DNA of 64,000 nt from Pacificibacter marinus (GTDB taxonomy: Bacteria > Pseudomonadota > Alphaproteobacteria > Rhodobacterales > Rhodobacteraceae): contig NZ_JAHKPU010000019.1 in the NCBI RefSeq assembly GCF_018860505.1, forward strand, positions 1 to 64,000, given 5' to 3'. Below the pieces are notes generated by a model. That model did no database searches and was not told where the DNA came from. It worked only from the letters and a program-made list of their open reading frames with translations. Positions 16,844 to 26,095 of this stretch are shown here, piece by piece (within the stretch, counting starts at the first letter, position 1; the number at the start of each line of letters is the position of its first letter). The translations under genes were made by a program, and so were the position numbers.

Positions 16844-17295
16844 TCGCTACCACCACTGGCGGTGACAAATTTCAACAACAGATTGATCAGACTGACCGAG
16901 CCCTGAGTGTCAGCAATCACTTGTCCATCTTCAAAATTAAAAGCTGATCCACCGGGCACGAGCTCGATAAAATTGCCACCAAGCAAACCTTCAGAGGCGA
17001 TCATCGCTGCAGTGTCATCGGGAAGAATGAGATCACGATCCAAAGACAAAGCAGCTTCAGCGCGAAAATTATCATAGTTCAAAGTCAGACCAGAGATTGA
17101 TCCCACCTTGACACCAGCCAACCGCACATCTGTTCCCACGGCTACGCCCTCTGCAGAGCGAAAAGACGCAGTCAGCGTGTAGCGGTCATCTGAGCCTGTG
17201 GAAAATCCGGTGACCTGGCCTGCATAGACAAGAACCCCAAGCGCAAGCGCAAGAACCCCAGCCCCAACGGCAATCTCTGTCATGTTTTCAGACAT
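16840..17295 (-). CDS. mlaD: MlaD/MCE-domain lipid-trafficking protein
   Basis: The 151-residue protein is anchored by one N-terminal membrane segment (AVGAGVLALALGVLVYAG) and carries a single MCE domain: YTLTASFRSAEGVAVGTDVR, then AGVKVGSISG, then GLLGGNFIELVPGG. MlaD forms a hexameric ring under the MlaE permease and moves phospholipids between the membranes. No mlaE or mlaF lies nearby, so its partners must be elsewhere. It directly follows the NDUFA12 gene with no gap. Confidence 0.85.
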   Translation of the reverse strand: MSENMTEIAVGAGVLALALGVLVYAGQVTGFSTGSDDRYTLTASFRSAEGVAVGTDVRLAGVKVGSISGLTLNYDNFRAEAALSLDRDLILPDDTAAMIASEGLLGGNFIELVPGGSAFNFEDGQVIADTQGSVSLINLLLKFVTASGGSE

Positions 17296-17679
17296 TTATT
17301 CTGGCTGCCATGCCTCATAATCGCGGCGATCCGCAGGACGCGCGCGACGAATGGATCCAGCAGGTGCGTAAGCGGCAGCTGTCCCAGTCTGGTTTTCAAG
17401 GTGGGGTTTTTCCCACGTTTTATGCACAAGCGGCGTTGTGCCTGGGGCTTCATCAAAGGTTTGATGCAGCCAACCGTGCCAATCAGGGCTGATACGAGAA
17501 GCTTCAACTTCGCCATTAAAGATCACCCAGCGCTTGCTGTCATCTTTATTGCGGTAATAGATATTGCCCTGCGCATCGTCACCAACCTTGATGCCGTTGC
17601 GCCATGTGAAGAGTTGCGTGCCGAGTGTCTGATCTTTCCACCAGACGAGCCCGCGGAGAACTGAGTTCACGATGCCCAT
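17296..17679 (-). CDS. NADH:ubiquinone oxidoreductase subunit NDUFA12
   Basis: The 127-residue protein is the bacterial counterpart of the accessory complex I subunit NDUFA12 (B17.2), found in alphaproteobacteria. The motifs [40 protein letters not shown] and [12 protein letters not shown] are characteristic. It acts in complex I assembly at the inner membrane. It starts a three-gene minus-strand run with mlaD and the DUF2155 gene. Confidence 0.92.
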   Translation of the reverse strand: MGIVNSVLRGLVWWKDQTLGTQLFTWRNGIKVGDDAQGNIYYRNKDDSKRWVIFNGEVEASRISPDWHGWLHQTFDEAPGTTPLVHKTWEKPHLENQTGTAAAYAPAGSIRRARPADRRDYEAWQPE

Positions 17680-17809
17680 GGGTAAGCCTTTCGAATTGCG
17701 TTGTTCATTCTATGAACCATTGTTGCGACAAGGTCCAGAGGATTGGAGCGTTTGCACGGCTGAGAAGCGAAATCACGCATAGCCTTTTGGTTCATCATGC
17801 CTGTGCTGA

Positions 17810-17843
17810 AAAAAGAGGCCCCAGCACATCTGTACTGGGGCCT
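17810..17843 (-). terminator. Terminator of clpX
   Basis: AGGCCCCAG at 17816-17824 pairs perfectly with CTGGGGCCT at 17835-17843. On the minus strand the stem is followed by CTTTTTTC. It stands 31 bases beyond the clpX stop. Confidence 0.88.
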
Positions 17844-17874
17844 TTCGTCTTCGACGTTTCGCCGCCAGCCAGAC

Positions 17875-19143
17875 TTAGCCTGCGCTTGCTTCTTTAACGT
17901 CTTCTTTTGAATAGATCATCAAAGGTTGTGCTTCGGTGTTTACCGCTTCCTCGTTCACCACAACTTCGCTGACATTGTCCATTCCAGGCAAATCAAACAT
18001 CGTGTCGAGCAAGATGTCTTCCAAGATAGACCGAAGACCGCGCGCACCTGTTTTGCGTTCAATCGCGCGCTTGGCAATTGCGGACAGCGAATCTTCGGTG
18101 AAAGTCAGTTTGGTTTTCTCAAGCTCGAACAAGCGCTGATACTGTTTGACCAAAGCATTTTTAGGCTGCGTCAAAATCGTGATCAAAGCGGATTCATCGA
18201 GGTCTTCCAGAGTAGCAAGAACAGGCAGACGCCCCACAAATTCTGGAATCAGACCAAATTTCAGCAAATCTTCTGGTTCAAGCTCACCAAGCAATTCACC
18301 TGCGCCGAGGTTTTCAGATTCTTTCACATCAGCACCAAAGCCGATGGATGTGCCCTTACCGCGCTGCGCGATGATGCGATCAAGCCCCGCGAAGGCGCCG
18401 CCACAGATGAACAAAATATTGGTCGTGTCCACTTGCAAAAACTCTTGCTGCGGATGCTTGCGGCCACCCTGAGGTGGAACAGAGGCAACAGTGCCTTCCA
18501 TGATTTTCAACAAGGCTTGCTGAACACCTTCGCCAGACACATCGCGCGTGATGGACGGGTTGTCCGATTTACGGGTGATTTTATCGACTTCATCAATGTA
18601 CACGATGCCGCGCTGCGCGCGCTCAACATTGTATTCAGACGCTTGAAGCAGTTTGAGGATAATGTTTTCGACATCCTCACCGACATAGCCGGCCTCTGTC
18701 AGGGTCGTCGCATCAGCCATGGTGAAAGGCACATCAAGAATACGCGCAAGGGTTTGAGCAAGCAGTGTTTTACCACAGCCTGTTGGCCCCATCAGCAAGA
18801 TGTTGGATTTGGACAATTCGATATCACCTGCACCACTGCTGGCGTGATTAAGACGTTTGTAGTGGTTGTGAACAGCGACAGACAGCACGCGTTTGGCTGT
18901 CGCCTGACCGATCACGTAATCATCTAGGAACCCAGAGATTTCTTTGGGGGATGGCACACCTTCGGAAGCTTTTAAACCAGATGATTTGGTTTCTTCACGA
19001 ATGATATCCATACACAGTTCAACGCATTCATCACAGATGAACACGGTAGGTCCCGCGATGAGCTTGCGCACTTCATGTTGGCTTTTGCCACAAAAAGAAC
19101 AATAGAGCGTATTTTTGCTGTCACCACTGGACGAGTTCGACAT
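17875..19143 (-). CDS. clpX: ATP-dependent Clp protease ATP-binding subunit ClpX
   Basis: The 422-residue unfoldase feeds proteins to ClpP. The N-terminal zinc-binding domain shows [15 protein letters not shown] and ICDECVELC. Walker A is [18 protein letters not shown] near residue 115, Walker B is [11 protein letters not shown] near 185, and ATP sensor and pore motifs follow ([22 protein letters not shown]-like). The C-terminal sensor region [20 protein letters not shown] is normal. It lies 157 bases downstream of clpP with a hairpin between. Confidence 0.98.
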   Translation of the reverse strand: MSNSSSGDSKNTLYCSFCGKSQHEVRKLIAGPTVFICDECVELCMDIIREETKSSGLKASEGVPSPKEISGFLDDYVIGQATAKRVLSVAVHNHYKRLNHASSGAGDIELSKSNILLMGPTGCGKTLLAQTLARILDVPFTMADATTLTEAGYVGEDVENIILKLLQASEYNVERAQRGIVYIDEVDKITRKSDNPSITRDVSGEGVQQALLKIMEGTVASVPPQGGRKHPQQEFLQVDTTNILFICGGAFAGLDRIIAQRGKGTSIGFGADVKESENLGAGELLGELEPEDLLKFGLIPEFVGRLPVLATLEDLDESALITILTQPKNALVKQYQRLFELEKTKLTFTEDSLSAIAKRAIERKTGARGLRSILEDILLDTMFDLPGMDNVSEVVVNEEAVNTEAQPLMIYSKEDVKEASAG

Positions 19144-19263
19144 TACAATCCCCTAAGGCTGATCGCCTTTTAATTCCGTAAAATTGGCCCAAACAAAGGC
19201 CAATCAGTTTGCCCGTTACATGAAAGTGTAAGGCAGCGTATATGTGGGCACAATGCCAAAATC

Positions 19264-19288
19264 CTGCCCAAGCGTTACACTTGGGCAG
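19264..19288 (-). terminator. Hairpin between clpP and clpX
   Basis: CTGCCCAAG at 19264-19272 pairs perfectly with CTTGGGCAG at 19280-19288 around a seven-base loop. On the minus strand GATTTTGG follows, a weak T run. It lies 12 bases after the clpP stop and probably lowers read-through into clpX. Confidence 0.7.
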
Positions 19289-19300
19289 AATGACAAAATG

Positions 19301-19930
19301 CTAGACTTTCTCTGCGAGCGGTTCGCGTGTTTCGACGATATCATCGATCAAACCGAAATCTTTGGCATCCTGAGGCGACATAAAGTTATCGCGCTCAAGC
19401 GCATCCACAACAGCTTTCATTTTTTGACCGGTATGTTTGACATAAATTTCGTTCAAACGGTCTTTGAGTTTTTGGGTTTCTTGCGCATGGATCATGATAT
19501 CCGTGGCTTGACCTTGGTAACCACCAGAAGGCTGGTGCACCATAACGCGTGAATTTGGCAGCGAGAACCGCATACCCTTTTCGCCAGCCGTCAATAGCAA
19601 TGACCCCATAGACGCCGCTTGGCCCATAACCAAAGTCGACACCTTTGGACGGATGTACTGCATGGTGTCATAGATCGACAGACCAGAGGTCACAACGCCG
19701 CCTGGGCTGTTGATATACATAGAAATTTCCTTGGACGGGTTTTCCGCCTCAAGAAACAACAGCTGTGCACAGATCAGTGATGACATACCGTCATGCACAG
19801 GGCCGTTTAGAAAAATGATGCGCTCTTTGAGCAGGCGCGAGAAAATATCGTAGGCACGTTCACCGCGACTGGTCTGTTCGACCACCATCGGAACGAGCGT
19901 ATTCATGTATGTGTCAATTGGGTCTCTCAT
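19301..19930 (-). CDS. clpP: ATP-dependent Clp protease proteolytic subunit
   Basis: The 209-residue serine protease forms the tetradecameric chamber of ClpXP. The catalytic serine is in [12 protein letters not shown] near residue 100, the histidine in [11 protein letters not shown] near 128, and the aspartate in [19 protein letters not shown] near 178. It has the [20 protein letters not shown] start seen in this family. It is first in the order clpP-clpX. Confidence 0.98.
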   Translation of the reverse strand: MRDPIDTYMNTLVPMVVEQTSRGERAYDIFSRLLKERIIFLNGPVHDGMSSLICAQLLFLEAENPSKEISMYINSPGGVVTSGLSIYDTMQYIRPKVSTLVMGQAASMGSLLLTAGEKGMRFSLPNSRVMVHQPSGGYQGQATDIMIHAQETQKLKDRLNEIYVKHTGQKMKAVVDALERDNFMSPQDAKDFGLIDDIVETREPLAEKV

Positions 19931-20306
19931 CGGTCCCTGCCTCTTATCTGTCTTTTTTGATGGTTAGCGCGGAAGTATTACTCGAATCTTATTAAGACCA
20001 TCGAGAAGCTGCAAGTGCGCCTGAAGTCTTGTATCTGTGCCATGATCTTTCGTTTTTCAAGTCAGTGCAAACCGATAACGAAACTTTTGGACTAAAATGA
20101 TATTATACCTTTAAATACAAAAAGTTATAAACACGCCCCACCACCCTATTTCACGGCACAGCTAAGGTCAGAGTGGTAATGGCACAAGGCATGTTGCCGC
20201 ATTGCATCAAATTTCAACAAAATTTAATTAAAATGCCGACTCGCCCCCTTCAGCACTGGAAACAGCCACTCAAATGACACTTGAGCGATCAAAATCCTGC
20301 GCCCGA
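19931..20306. other. Non-coding gap upstream of clpP
   Basis: This 376-base stretch holds the clpP promoter region and the 3' side of the unrelated DUF3329-like gene is on its far side. It is AT-rich in the middle (20080-20130). No tRNA or strong repeat is visible. The only frame of note, 20179-20277 on the plus strand, has no good ribosome site and is not called. Confidence 0.6.
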
Positions 20307-20522
20307 TTATGATTCCGGCGGTGCCGTGTAATCCTCAGGGTTGAAGGTGATAAAAAACTGATACACCAGATAGCCCCCAGCGCCCAAGAAGAGCGCGCCA
20401 AATATATTGTTGCCATAGGCCAACTCTACCCCCGCCCAAACAAGGCAGACCAAGCAGGCCAGAGCCCTGCGCCACATAGGGCGAAAAAACGGCGTTTTCA
20501 CGTTCCACATTTGCTTTTTCAT
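20307..20522 (-). CDS. Small membrane protein, DUF3329-like
   Basis: The 71-residue protein begins MKKQMWNVKTPFFRPMWRR and has two hydrophobic segments (ALACLVCLVWAGVELAYG and FGALFLGAGGYLVYQFFI). The FFRPxWRR start followed by a W-x-x-ELAYG segment is the pattern of short roseobacter proteins annotated DUF3329. The function is unknown. It ends a minus-strand run of five metal-uptake genes, 9 bases after DUF1513, and is perhaps co-transcribed. Confidence 0.75.
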   Translation of the reverse strand: MKKQMWNVKTPFFRPMWRRALACLVCLVWAGVELAYGNNIFGALFLGAGGYLVYQFFITFNPEDYTAPPES

Positions 20523-20531
20523 GCCGTCACT

Positions 20532-21617
20532 TCATCCCAATAAAGGCAAAGACACAAGGTGATTATCCCAAGCCAAACCAGCCGTCTTATTCAGCAGGTG
20601 GCTGTCCGCCTCAATCGATAGCAAAGCCCCCTGCCCGTCAGAGGCCAGATATCCGTCACCTTTCGAGGCCAGCCCGCTAACATCTGTGCGCGACACAGCG
20701 GAGATAAACTGACCATCCGTTGCAAACCTATGGATACGCCCACCTCTCGATGAAGTAATCGCCAACTCTGTCCCTGCACCATTGAAGGCGATGGAGCTGG
20801 CGTAGGCTTTCATCGACAATTGATCGGCCAAAGGTGCCTCGAACAAGATCGGATCAGCGCCCCGTTTATGCAGTCCGAGCAATGGCACGATGTCAAAGGG
20901 ATCGCCCTGCCACTGCATCGCAAACCCGACATGATCATCGGCCACCGAAAGATGGCGGATCGAGGCGTGATGCAGATCTTCAGACAAGATATGCTGTTCT
21001 TGCAGCGAAAACTCTGACGTCAGATAGGCCAAGGACGGCTGCATTGTCTCAAGGTTCAGCTTATCGCGTCCCTCGCCATGATCTGGATGGGTGAGAATGC
21101 CACCATTTGCGACCACCAGCGTACCGTCGGACATTACCCGAATATCGTGCGGGCCGATGCCGTGGCTGTCAACTTCGCCGATCCGCACGTAACCTTTGCT
21201 GCGCTGCCACAGCCCCAAACAGCCTTTCGATTCAGCATAGTTGTTTTCTGTGGTGACCAAGATATCGCCGCCTTGAACGAATACCCCGTGCCCCATGAAA
21301 TGCCGCCCCTTGGGGGCTTGCAATTTATGCGTGACCTGACCATTGGCACAGTCAATCACGAGCGCGTAAGTGCCAGGTCTGCGGGCAAACCCCACGGCCT
21401 CGGGCCGCGTTGGATGAGCTGCGGCGGCATGTCCGCGCGCAGGAAGGCCCACACGAAACACGATTTGCGCCTCGGCGCTCAGGCCATAAAGCGCGAAATC
21501 ACCGTTTTGATCACGCGCCGCCCCTAAATACGCAGGACTGCCAGCATCCGCCCAAGTCAACCGAGGCGTCAGGCTGGCGGCTGCTATCCCAAGTAAAAAT
21601 CCACGACGAGAGGTCAT
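20532..21617 (-). CDS. DUF1513 domain-containing exported protein
   Basis: The 361-residue protein starts MTSRRGFLLGIAAASLTPRL, a twin-arginine-like signal, so it is likely exported folded. The body reads like a beta propeller (GHGVFVQGGDILVTTENNY; SHGIGPHDIRVMSDGTLVVANGG), which is the DUF1513 pattern. The start at 21617 is chosen because it follows the imelysin stop by one base; a longer frame would lack the signal. DUF1513 proteins are found with imelysin and di-heme oxidoreductase genes in iron-responsive loci; its exact role is unknown. Confidence 0.83.
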   Translation of the reverse strand: MTSRRGFLLGIAAASLTPRLTWADAGSPAYLGAARDQNGDFALYGLSAEAQIVFRVGLPARGHAAAAHPTRPEAVGFARRPGTYALVIDCANGQVTHKLQAPKGRHFMGHGVFVQGGDILVTTENNYAESKGCLGLWQRSKGYVRIGEVDSHGIGPHDIRVMSDGTLVVANGGILTHPDHGEGRDKLNLETMQPSLAYLTSEFSLQEQHILSEDLHHASIRHLSVADDHVGFAMQWQGDPFDIVPLLGLHKRGADPILFEAPLADQLSMKAYASSIAFNGAGTELAITSSRGGRIHRFATDGQFISAVSRTDVSGLASKGDGYLASDGQGALLSIEADSHLLNKTAGLAWDNHLVSLPLLG

Positions 21618-21618
21618 A

Positions 21619-22659
21619 TCAATCTCCGTCTGAGGCGTTGAACCCTGCTGAAATGCCCAAAGGTACGCCGATATCATTTGCTATAGAATCTGTTGCTGCC
21701 TCAATGCGCTGCGCGATTATTTCGATCTTGAGGCGGCCCATGGGATCCTCCACCGAAGCGAACGTCGGATCGTCCAAATCCTGCAATTTGGCCAAAACAT
21801 CGTCCAAAACTTCAAGGGTATGTGTCGGGGTCTCTGGCGCCATTGCGACGACGAACTCACGTGCAGCTTGCACGGACAGCATCACGTTGCGCGCGGAGCG
21901 CCCTGACCGATAGGCCTCTGCACGTTTAGGACGCGGTTTTTCGAAACTGCCAAGGGGGCGACCGATGCGTTGCTCTGCGGAATTTTCCAACCCCGTCAGC
22001 AGCATGGTGTAAAGCGCCTGCGCCGCTTCTGTCTCGGATAAATAGCGCTGATTGCCTTGCGCACCTGCCGTGGTCAAAGTTGCGGCGAACCCGTCTTCGC
22101 GGGTCCATTCGCCAGCGATATGATCTGCTGTTTGTGCCAAGTCGTGGGTGATAGCTTGTACCAATTCACAAGAATAGCTGCCTTGTTCATAAGCATTAAA
22201 TTCATCGTCGAAGAGCATGTATTCTAAGGCAAAAAGGCCACGCGCCGCGATTGACACATGGGCAAATTCATCAGCGTCTGCCACAGCTGCATCTTGACCT
22301 ACGATGAGAGAAGAAAGCGTTTTGGGGATCATGCCTTTTTTGTCAGGCCAAAACGCAATTGTCAGCCCGCGTGCATCGGCTTCGACAGGTCCGATGTTCA
22401 GGTGTTGCAACCCCATCCACGCATCGAACCCTGCGTTATAGGCAGGCACAAGTGCGCCTGCTGTGCAATCAGATTTCGCAGCAACCTCAAGGGCTTTGGT
22501 TTGCGCCGAAAAGTTCAAAACCGCAGGAACGGCATGCTGCGTCACAACGCGCACCACAGCATCCGCTTGCGGGCCAGCATATGCGCCACCGCCTGTAAAT
22601 AAGACAACAGATGCCGCAAGCGACTTGAGCGTTATTTGAACAAAAGATGTCATCATCAT
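21619..22659 (-). CDS. Imelysin family protein (periplasmic)
   Basis: The 346-residue protein has a signal peptide (cleavage near AYAGP, residue 28) and an imelysin-type helical domain. The GxHxxE-like metal motif appears as FAHVSIAARGLFALEYMLFD around residue 135. Imelysin-like proteins are thought to take part in iron uptake. This one is shorter than the IrpA-like paralogue at 24360-25616. It overlaps the di-heme gene by four bases (ATGA) and starts with three consecutive ATG codons. Confidence 0.83.
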   Translation of the reverse strand: MMMTSFVQITLKSLAASVVLFTGGGAYAGPQADAVVRVVTQHAVPAVLNFSAQTKALEVAAKSDCTAGALVPAYNAGFDAWMGLQHLNIGPVEADARGLTIAFWPDKKGMIPKTLSSLIVGQDAAVADADEFAHVSIAARGLFALEYMLFDDEFNAYEQGSYSCELVQAITHDLAQTADHIAGEWTREDGFAATLTTAGAQGNQRYLSETEAAQALYTMLLTGLENSAEQRIGRPLGSFEKPRPKRAEAYRSGRSARNVMLSVQAAREFVVAMAPETPTHTLEVLDDVLAKLQDLDDPTFASVEDPMGRLKIEIIAQRIEAATDSIANDIGVPLGISAGFNASDGD

Positions 22660-24254
22660 AGGCTTTCTAAAAAGCGGATCAGTGCCGCGCGGTCTTCACT
22701 TGGCATGTCCACCACGGTATCGCGAGCGCTTTCAGCCTCGCCACCATGCCACAGCACAGCTTCTAACAATGAACGCGCGCGCCCGTCATGTAAAAATTGC
22801 GTGTGCCCTGATACCTGCTCAGTCAAACCAATGCCCCAAAGCGGTGGCGTGCGCCATTCAGACCCGGTTGCGCGTAGCTCTGGTCGACCATCTGCCAACC
22901 CCTCGCCCATGTCATGCAAGAGAAAATCGGAATAGGGCCAAATCAATTGAAAGCTCTGCGCTTTGCTGCTGTCGTCCTCTAGGCGATGGGTCACGTATTT
23001 CGGCGTATGACAAGACGCGCAACCGATGTTGTAGAACACCTCTTTGCCGTGCAAGACCTGCGGATCATCGACGTCACGCCGTGCAGGTACGGCCAAATTC
23101 CGCGAGTAGAAAGCAACCAAATCAAGGCCTTCAGCGTCGATTTCATCACCGCGTTCATCATTATCGCCATGTACAGCCGCCAGACATTCGGTTTGCGCTT
23201 GCGTGCAATCTCCAAAAGGACGCGGCGCTAGAGGCGACGAAATGCCGATATCGCCAGCAAAGGCATCAGCGGACTGTTCAATCACCGTGCCGTGGCCGGC
23301 TTTCCAACCAAAGCGCCCCAAAATAGGCGTGTTAAATTCACTGGACCAGACCACCTGCGCGCGCCCTGAAATACCGTCGCCATCGGCGTCTTCTGCATCT
23401 TCACGGGCCAAAATATCGGCCACAGGAATGGCTTCCACCAGACCAAGTCCGATCATGGGGGGCGCGACACGGGGCGAGATTTGAACATCGGGGGCAAAGT
23501 CACCATAACCCGCGTTGGTCATGCGATAGCTTGGCACCCGCAGGCTTGCTGTTTCACCATCTGACAACGCGATAGGTTGCTCAACATAGCTGACATCCAT
23601 TTGCGCCTCAGCGGCGTGGCCTTGGATCGCCAAATCTTGCAGCTGGCCCCCATAAGTCGGTTCGGGCGCAGTGCGCGGCGTGGCGGAATCGCCATCAAGA
23701 GCGGCCAAATAGGCTTCGATCTCAGTCAATGGCACGTCGTCTGGCGTTGGCACAGAGAGGCGCAAGAACATCGACACGCGGCTGTCGTCCGCGCCCTCAG
23801 GCGTGTGCCCGCGCCCGTCTTTCAGATGGCAGCGCTGACAAGAGCGTGCATTGTAGACCGGCCCCAAACCGTCAGAGGCCAAAGTGGAGGATGGCGATGA
23901 CACCCAGAGCTTTTTGAACAACCCGTTGCCAAGCTTAAAGTCCAATTCATGTTCAAAACTCAAGGACTCTGAGGATTGCGAAAAGGCATCATGATCCGTG
24001 CGAGCACGGGTCGTTGCTTTGCCGGCGGAATTTTCCTCAAACTTTTCTGCTTTCGAAAAATCCGTTGTCGGCGCGGTGGCGGCTTTAATACGCTGCGCTT
24101 CAGCTTCGGTGCGCGGCACGACAGACAAATACGGCTCGCCGACCTTCGGCACCTCAGAGCTGGCCCCGCTCGCAAATGGCATGGCGCAGCCAAGCGAAAT
24201 TGCGAGTACTGAAACGGTAGAGCTGGGGACGAAGAATGAACTGCTGCGTGCCAT
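22656..24254 (-). CDS. Di-heme oxidoreductase family protein (putative thiol oxidoreductase)
   Basis: The 532-residue exported protein has two heme c motifs, SCQRCHLKDGRG near residue 138 and GCASCHTPKYVT near 415. It belongs to the DUF1111 di-heme family often labelled thiol oxidoreductase. The family's GDGISGRAQVVW and FGWKAGHGTVIEQSADAFAGD stretches are visible, and it ends with LLEAVLWHGGEAESARDTV. The signal peptide is at residues 1-30. It sits between two imelysin genes, the usual arrangement in iron-regulated loci, and probably acts in periplasmic redox chemistry of iron. Confidence 0.88.
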   Translation of the reverse strand: MARSSSFFVPSSTVSVLAISLGCAMPFASGASSEVPKVGEPYLSVVPRTEAEAQRIKAATAPTTDFSKAEKFEENSAGKATTRARTDHDAFSQSSESLSFEHELDFKLGNGLFKKLWVSSPSSTLASDGLGPVYNARSCQRCHLKDGRGHTPEGADDSRVSMFLRLSVPTPDDVPLTEIEAYLAALDGDSATPRTAPEPTYGGQLQDLAIQGHAAEAQMDVSYVEQPIALSDGETASLRVPSYRMTNAGYGDFAPDVQISPRVAPPMIGLGLVEAIPVADILAREDAEDADGDGISGRAQVVWSSEFNTPILGRFGWKAGHGTVIEQSADAFAGDIGISSPLAPRPFGDCTQAQTECLAAVHGDNDERGDEIDAEGLDLVAFYSRNLAVPARRDVDDPQVLHGKEVFYNIGCASCHTPKYVTHRLEDDSSKAQSFQLIWPYSDFLLHDMGEGLADGRPELRATGSEWRTPPLWGIGLTEQVSGHTQFLHDGRARSLLEAVLWHGGEAESARDTVVDMPSEDRAALIRFLESL

Positions 24255-24314
24255 TATCGCTATCCTTGCAAATATTTACGTGAAAGATCACGCTTACACC
24301 CATAAAAGTGTTGT

Positions 24315-24340
24315 GCATAGGCGAAGCCCCCCGCCTATGC
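24315..24340 (-). terminator. Hairpin between irpA-like and di-heme genes
   Basis: GCATAGGCG at 24315-24323 pairs perfectly with CGCCTATGC at 24332-24340. It lies 20 bases after the irpA-like stop. Six T follow on the plus strand (24342-24347), and the minus strand has a weaker ACTTTTAT further on. It may attenuate expression of the three downstream genes. Confidence 0.6.
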
Positions 24341-24359
24341 CGTTTTTTGTCAGCTGCGT

Positions 24360-25616
24360 TTATTCGAAAACCGCATCAGGATCGTCAAGGCTGTCAGAGC
24401 CTTCGATCCCCACACCGTCCACGTCAAGAACCGCAACAGCACGTTCAATTGACCGTGTTTGAGCGACAAGTGCATCAACAGCTGACAAGATCAATTCTTC
24501 GCCCGCAGCATTGCCGCGTTCAAGCATTTGGTCGTATGAAAAACCAGCTTCAGCCGCCGATTTGATCTGACCAAGTTCGGACATTGTCGCATCAATCGCG
24601 GAGGTCAATTCTGCAGCCACGGCAGGGTCAGTTGCGACCAACAAATCTTGCAAGCTTTCGCCGCTGACTGTGTTGCCTGATCCAGACACATATTCACCAA
24701 CAAAGACGTTGCGGATGCCAAGGCCATCGTAGAAATGCGAGTTGTGAGTGTTGTCTGAGAAACAATCATGCTCTTCTTCTGGGTCGTTCAACATAACGCC
24801 AAGCTTCATGCGCTCGCCCGCTTGTTCGCCGTAAGACAATGATCCCATACCGGTCAGGATCGCTGTGATGCCCGCTTTCGGATCAGCCGTGACAGCCGCA
24901 CGGGCTTCGCCCTCAGCGCCCCATTGCGCGGTCATGTATTCAAGATCGGACACGAGCAAATCAGCGGCAGCCGACAAATACGCGCCGCGACGATCACAGT
25001 TGCCGTTGGTGCAGTCATCGCCGGTCGCGTAATCTGTAAACGGACGATTGCCCGCACCGTGGTTTGTGCCGTTCAGGTCTTGGCCCCAAAGCAAAAATTC
25101 AATTGCGTGATAGCCAGACGCGACGTTGGATTCGACCTCATCCGCTTCGTGCAGTGTTTCACCGATCAACTCAGGTGTAATATCAGTCGCATCAATATCA
25201 ACACCAGACAGTGTGAACATTGGGTTTGCAATCACGTTGAGTGCTGCAAATTCGTTTTCATCTGTCGCGCCGCCGTAAGCTGCATCAACGTAGTCGATCA
25301 AGCCCTCGTCCAAAGGCCAAGCGTTCACTTTGCCTTCCCAATCATCAACAATCGGATTGCCGAACCGGAAGACTTCGGTTTGTTGATACGGCACGCGGGC
25401 TTGGATCCAAGCAGCTTTTGCAGCGGCCAAAGAAACCTCGGACGGATCGGAAATCAGCGTATCGATGGCAGCGCGCAAAGCTTGGGCTGAGGTCAGGCTG
25501 TCACCGTAAGAGGCTTCGGCGATATTGGCGTAGGTGGTCAAAACCTCTGCTGGGCCAGCAAGGGCGGGAGCGACGGGCAAAGCTGCCACGGCGAAAGCGG
25601 TCATCATGCGTTTCAT
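24360..25616 (-). CDS. Iron-regulated imelysin, IrpA/IcmP-like
   Basis: The 418-residue periplasmic protein has a signal peptide ending ALAGP near residue 21. The imelysin motif GYHAIEFLLWGQDLNGT near residue 170 carries the GxHxxE metal signature, and FSDNTHNSHFYDGLGIRNVF near 285 matches the IrpA branch. This branch is linked to iron starvation in Synechococcus and Pseudomonas. It is the first gene of the iron locus and the 479-base space upstream probably carries its promoter. The gene has a GTCCTCGATCTC-containing short leader without a strong ribosome site. Confidence 0.88.
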   Translation of the reverse strand: MKRMMTAFAVAALPVAPALAGPAEVLTTYANIAEASYGDSLTSAQALRAAIDTLISDPSEVSLAAAKAAWIQARVPYQQTEVFRFGNPIVDDWEGKVNAWPLDEGLIDYVDAAYGGATDENEFAALNVIANPMFTLSGVDIDATDITPELIGETLHEADEVESNVASGYHAIEFLLWGQDLNGTNHGAGNRPFTDYATGDDCTNGNCDRRGAYLSAAADLLVSDLEYMTAQWGAEGEARAAVTADPKAGITAILTGMGSLSYGEQAGERMKLGVMLNDPEEEHDCFSDNTHNSHFYDGLGIRNVFVGEYVSGSGNTVSGESLQDLLVATDPAVAAELTSAIDATMSELGQIKSAAEAGFSYDQMLERGNAAGEELILSAVDALVAQTRSIERAVAVLDVDGVGIEGSDSLDDPDAVFE

Positions 25617-26095
25617 GTTTGGTCCTCGATCTCGGCTTTAGATTTTGGCGCGCGAGCTTCGAAGATTTACAGCCCATAGGCCTTCAAACATTCACCACCA
25701 GCATCGCCACTATATGTGTGATGCTGTATCTGACTTTTTCCATAAGGCATGTCAATCCTGATTTTTTATATCAGGTATTAAAACCCTCAACCCCAAGCAT
25801 AAAAGTTAAAACAATAACCTTTAAAATAAGCATATTATCAATAATCTGACTGACGCCAGACATTCAGGATATCATACAACGCGCCTAAATGCGCGTCGCA
25901 ATAATGACCGTATACCTGATTTAGATGGCTCCAAAAGACAGCCCAAAACAAATGCAACCGGATTAATTTCAACCATGATGACACCTTCAAAAAAGCATTC
26001 TCAATCGAATACAGGTGCCCTTTTAGGCATTTACTTTAAACCTCGCATGACAGCGTTATGGCGCTTTTTTAACAATAAACTAAGGATATCCCCAC
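25617..26095. other. AT-rich non-coding region upstream of the irpA-like gene
   Basis: This 479-base stretch separates the sit operon stop from the irpA-like start, both on the minus strand. It contains a 19-base inverted repeat at 25757-25775 and AT-rich DNA around 25780-25850. I see no supported gene. A short AGCG/CGCT stem with T run at 26051-26072 reads toward the plus strand. Confidence 0.6.
25757..25775. promoter_or_regulatory. Inverted repeat, candidate iron-responsive operator
   Basis: CCTGAT at 25757-25762 and ATCAGG at 25770-25775 are perfect arms around a seven-base T-rich spacer. It lies 141 bases before the irpA-like gene. The CTGA-N-TCAG layout recalls the iron-linked boxes described for Rhodobacterales, but the match is from memory and untested. 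Confidence 0.4.

Noticed and set aside
17926-18927. A 333-codon plus-strand frame opposite clpX
   Set aside because: It is a shadow of clpX; the composition is Phe, Arg and His-rich and no motif is seen.
20179-20277. A 32-codon plus-strand frame starting MAQGMLPHC in the gap upstream of clpP
   Set aside because: The ribosome site is poor, the composition is not protein-like and no feature supports it.
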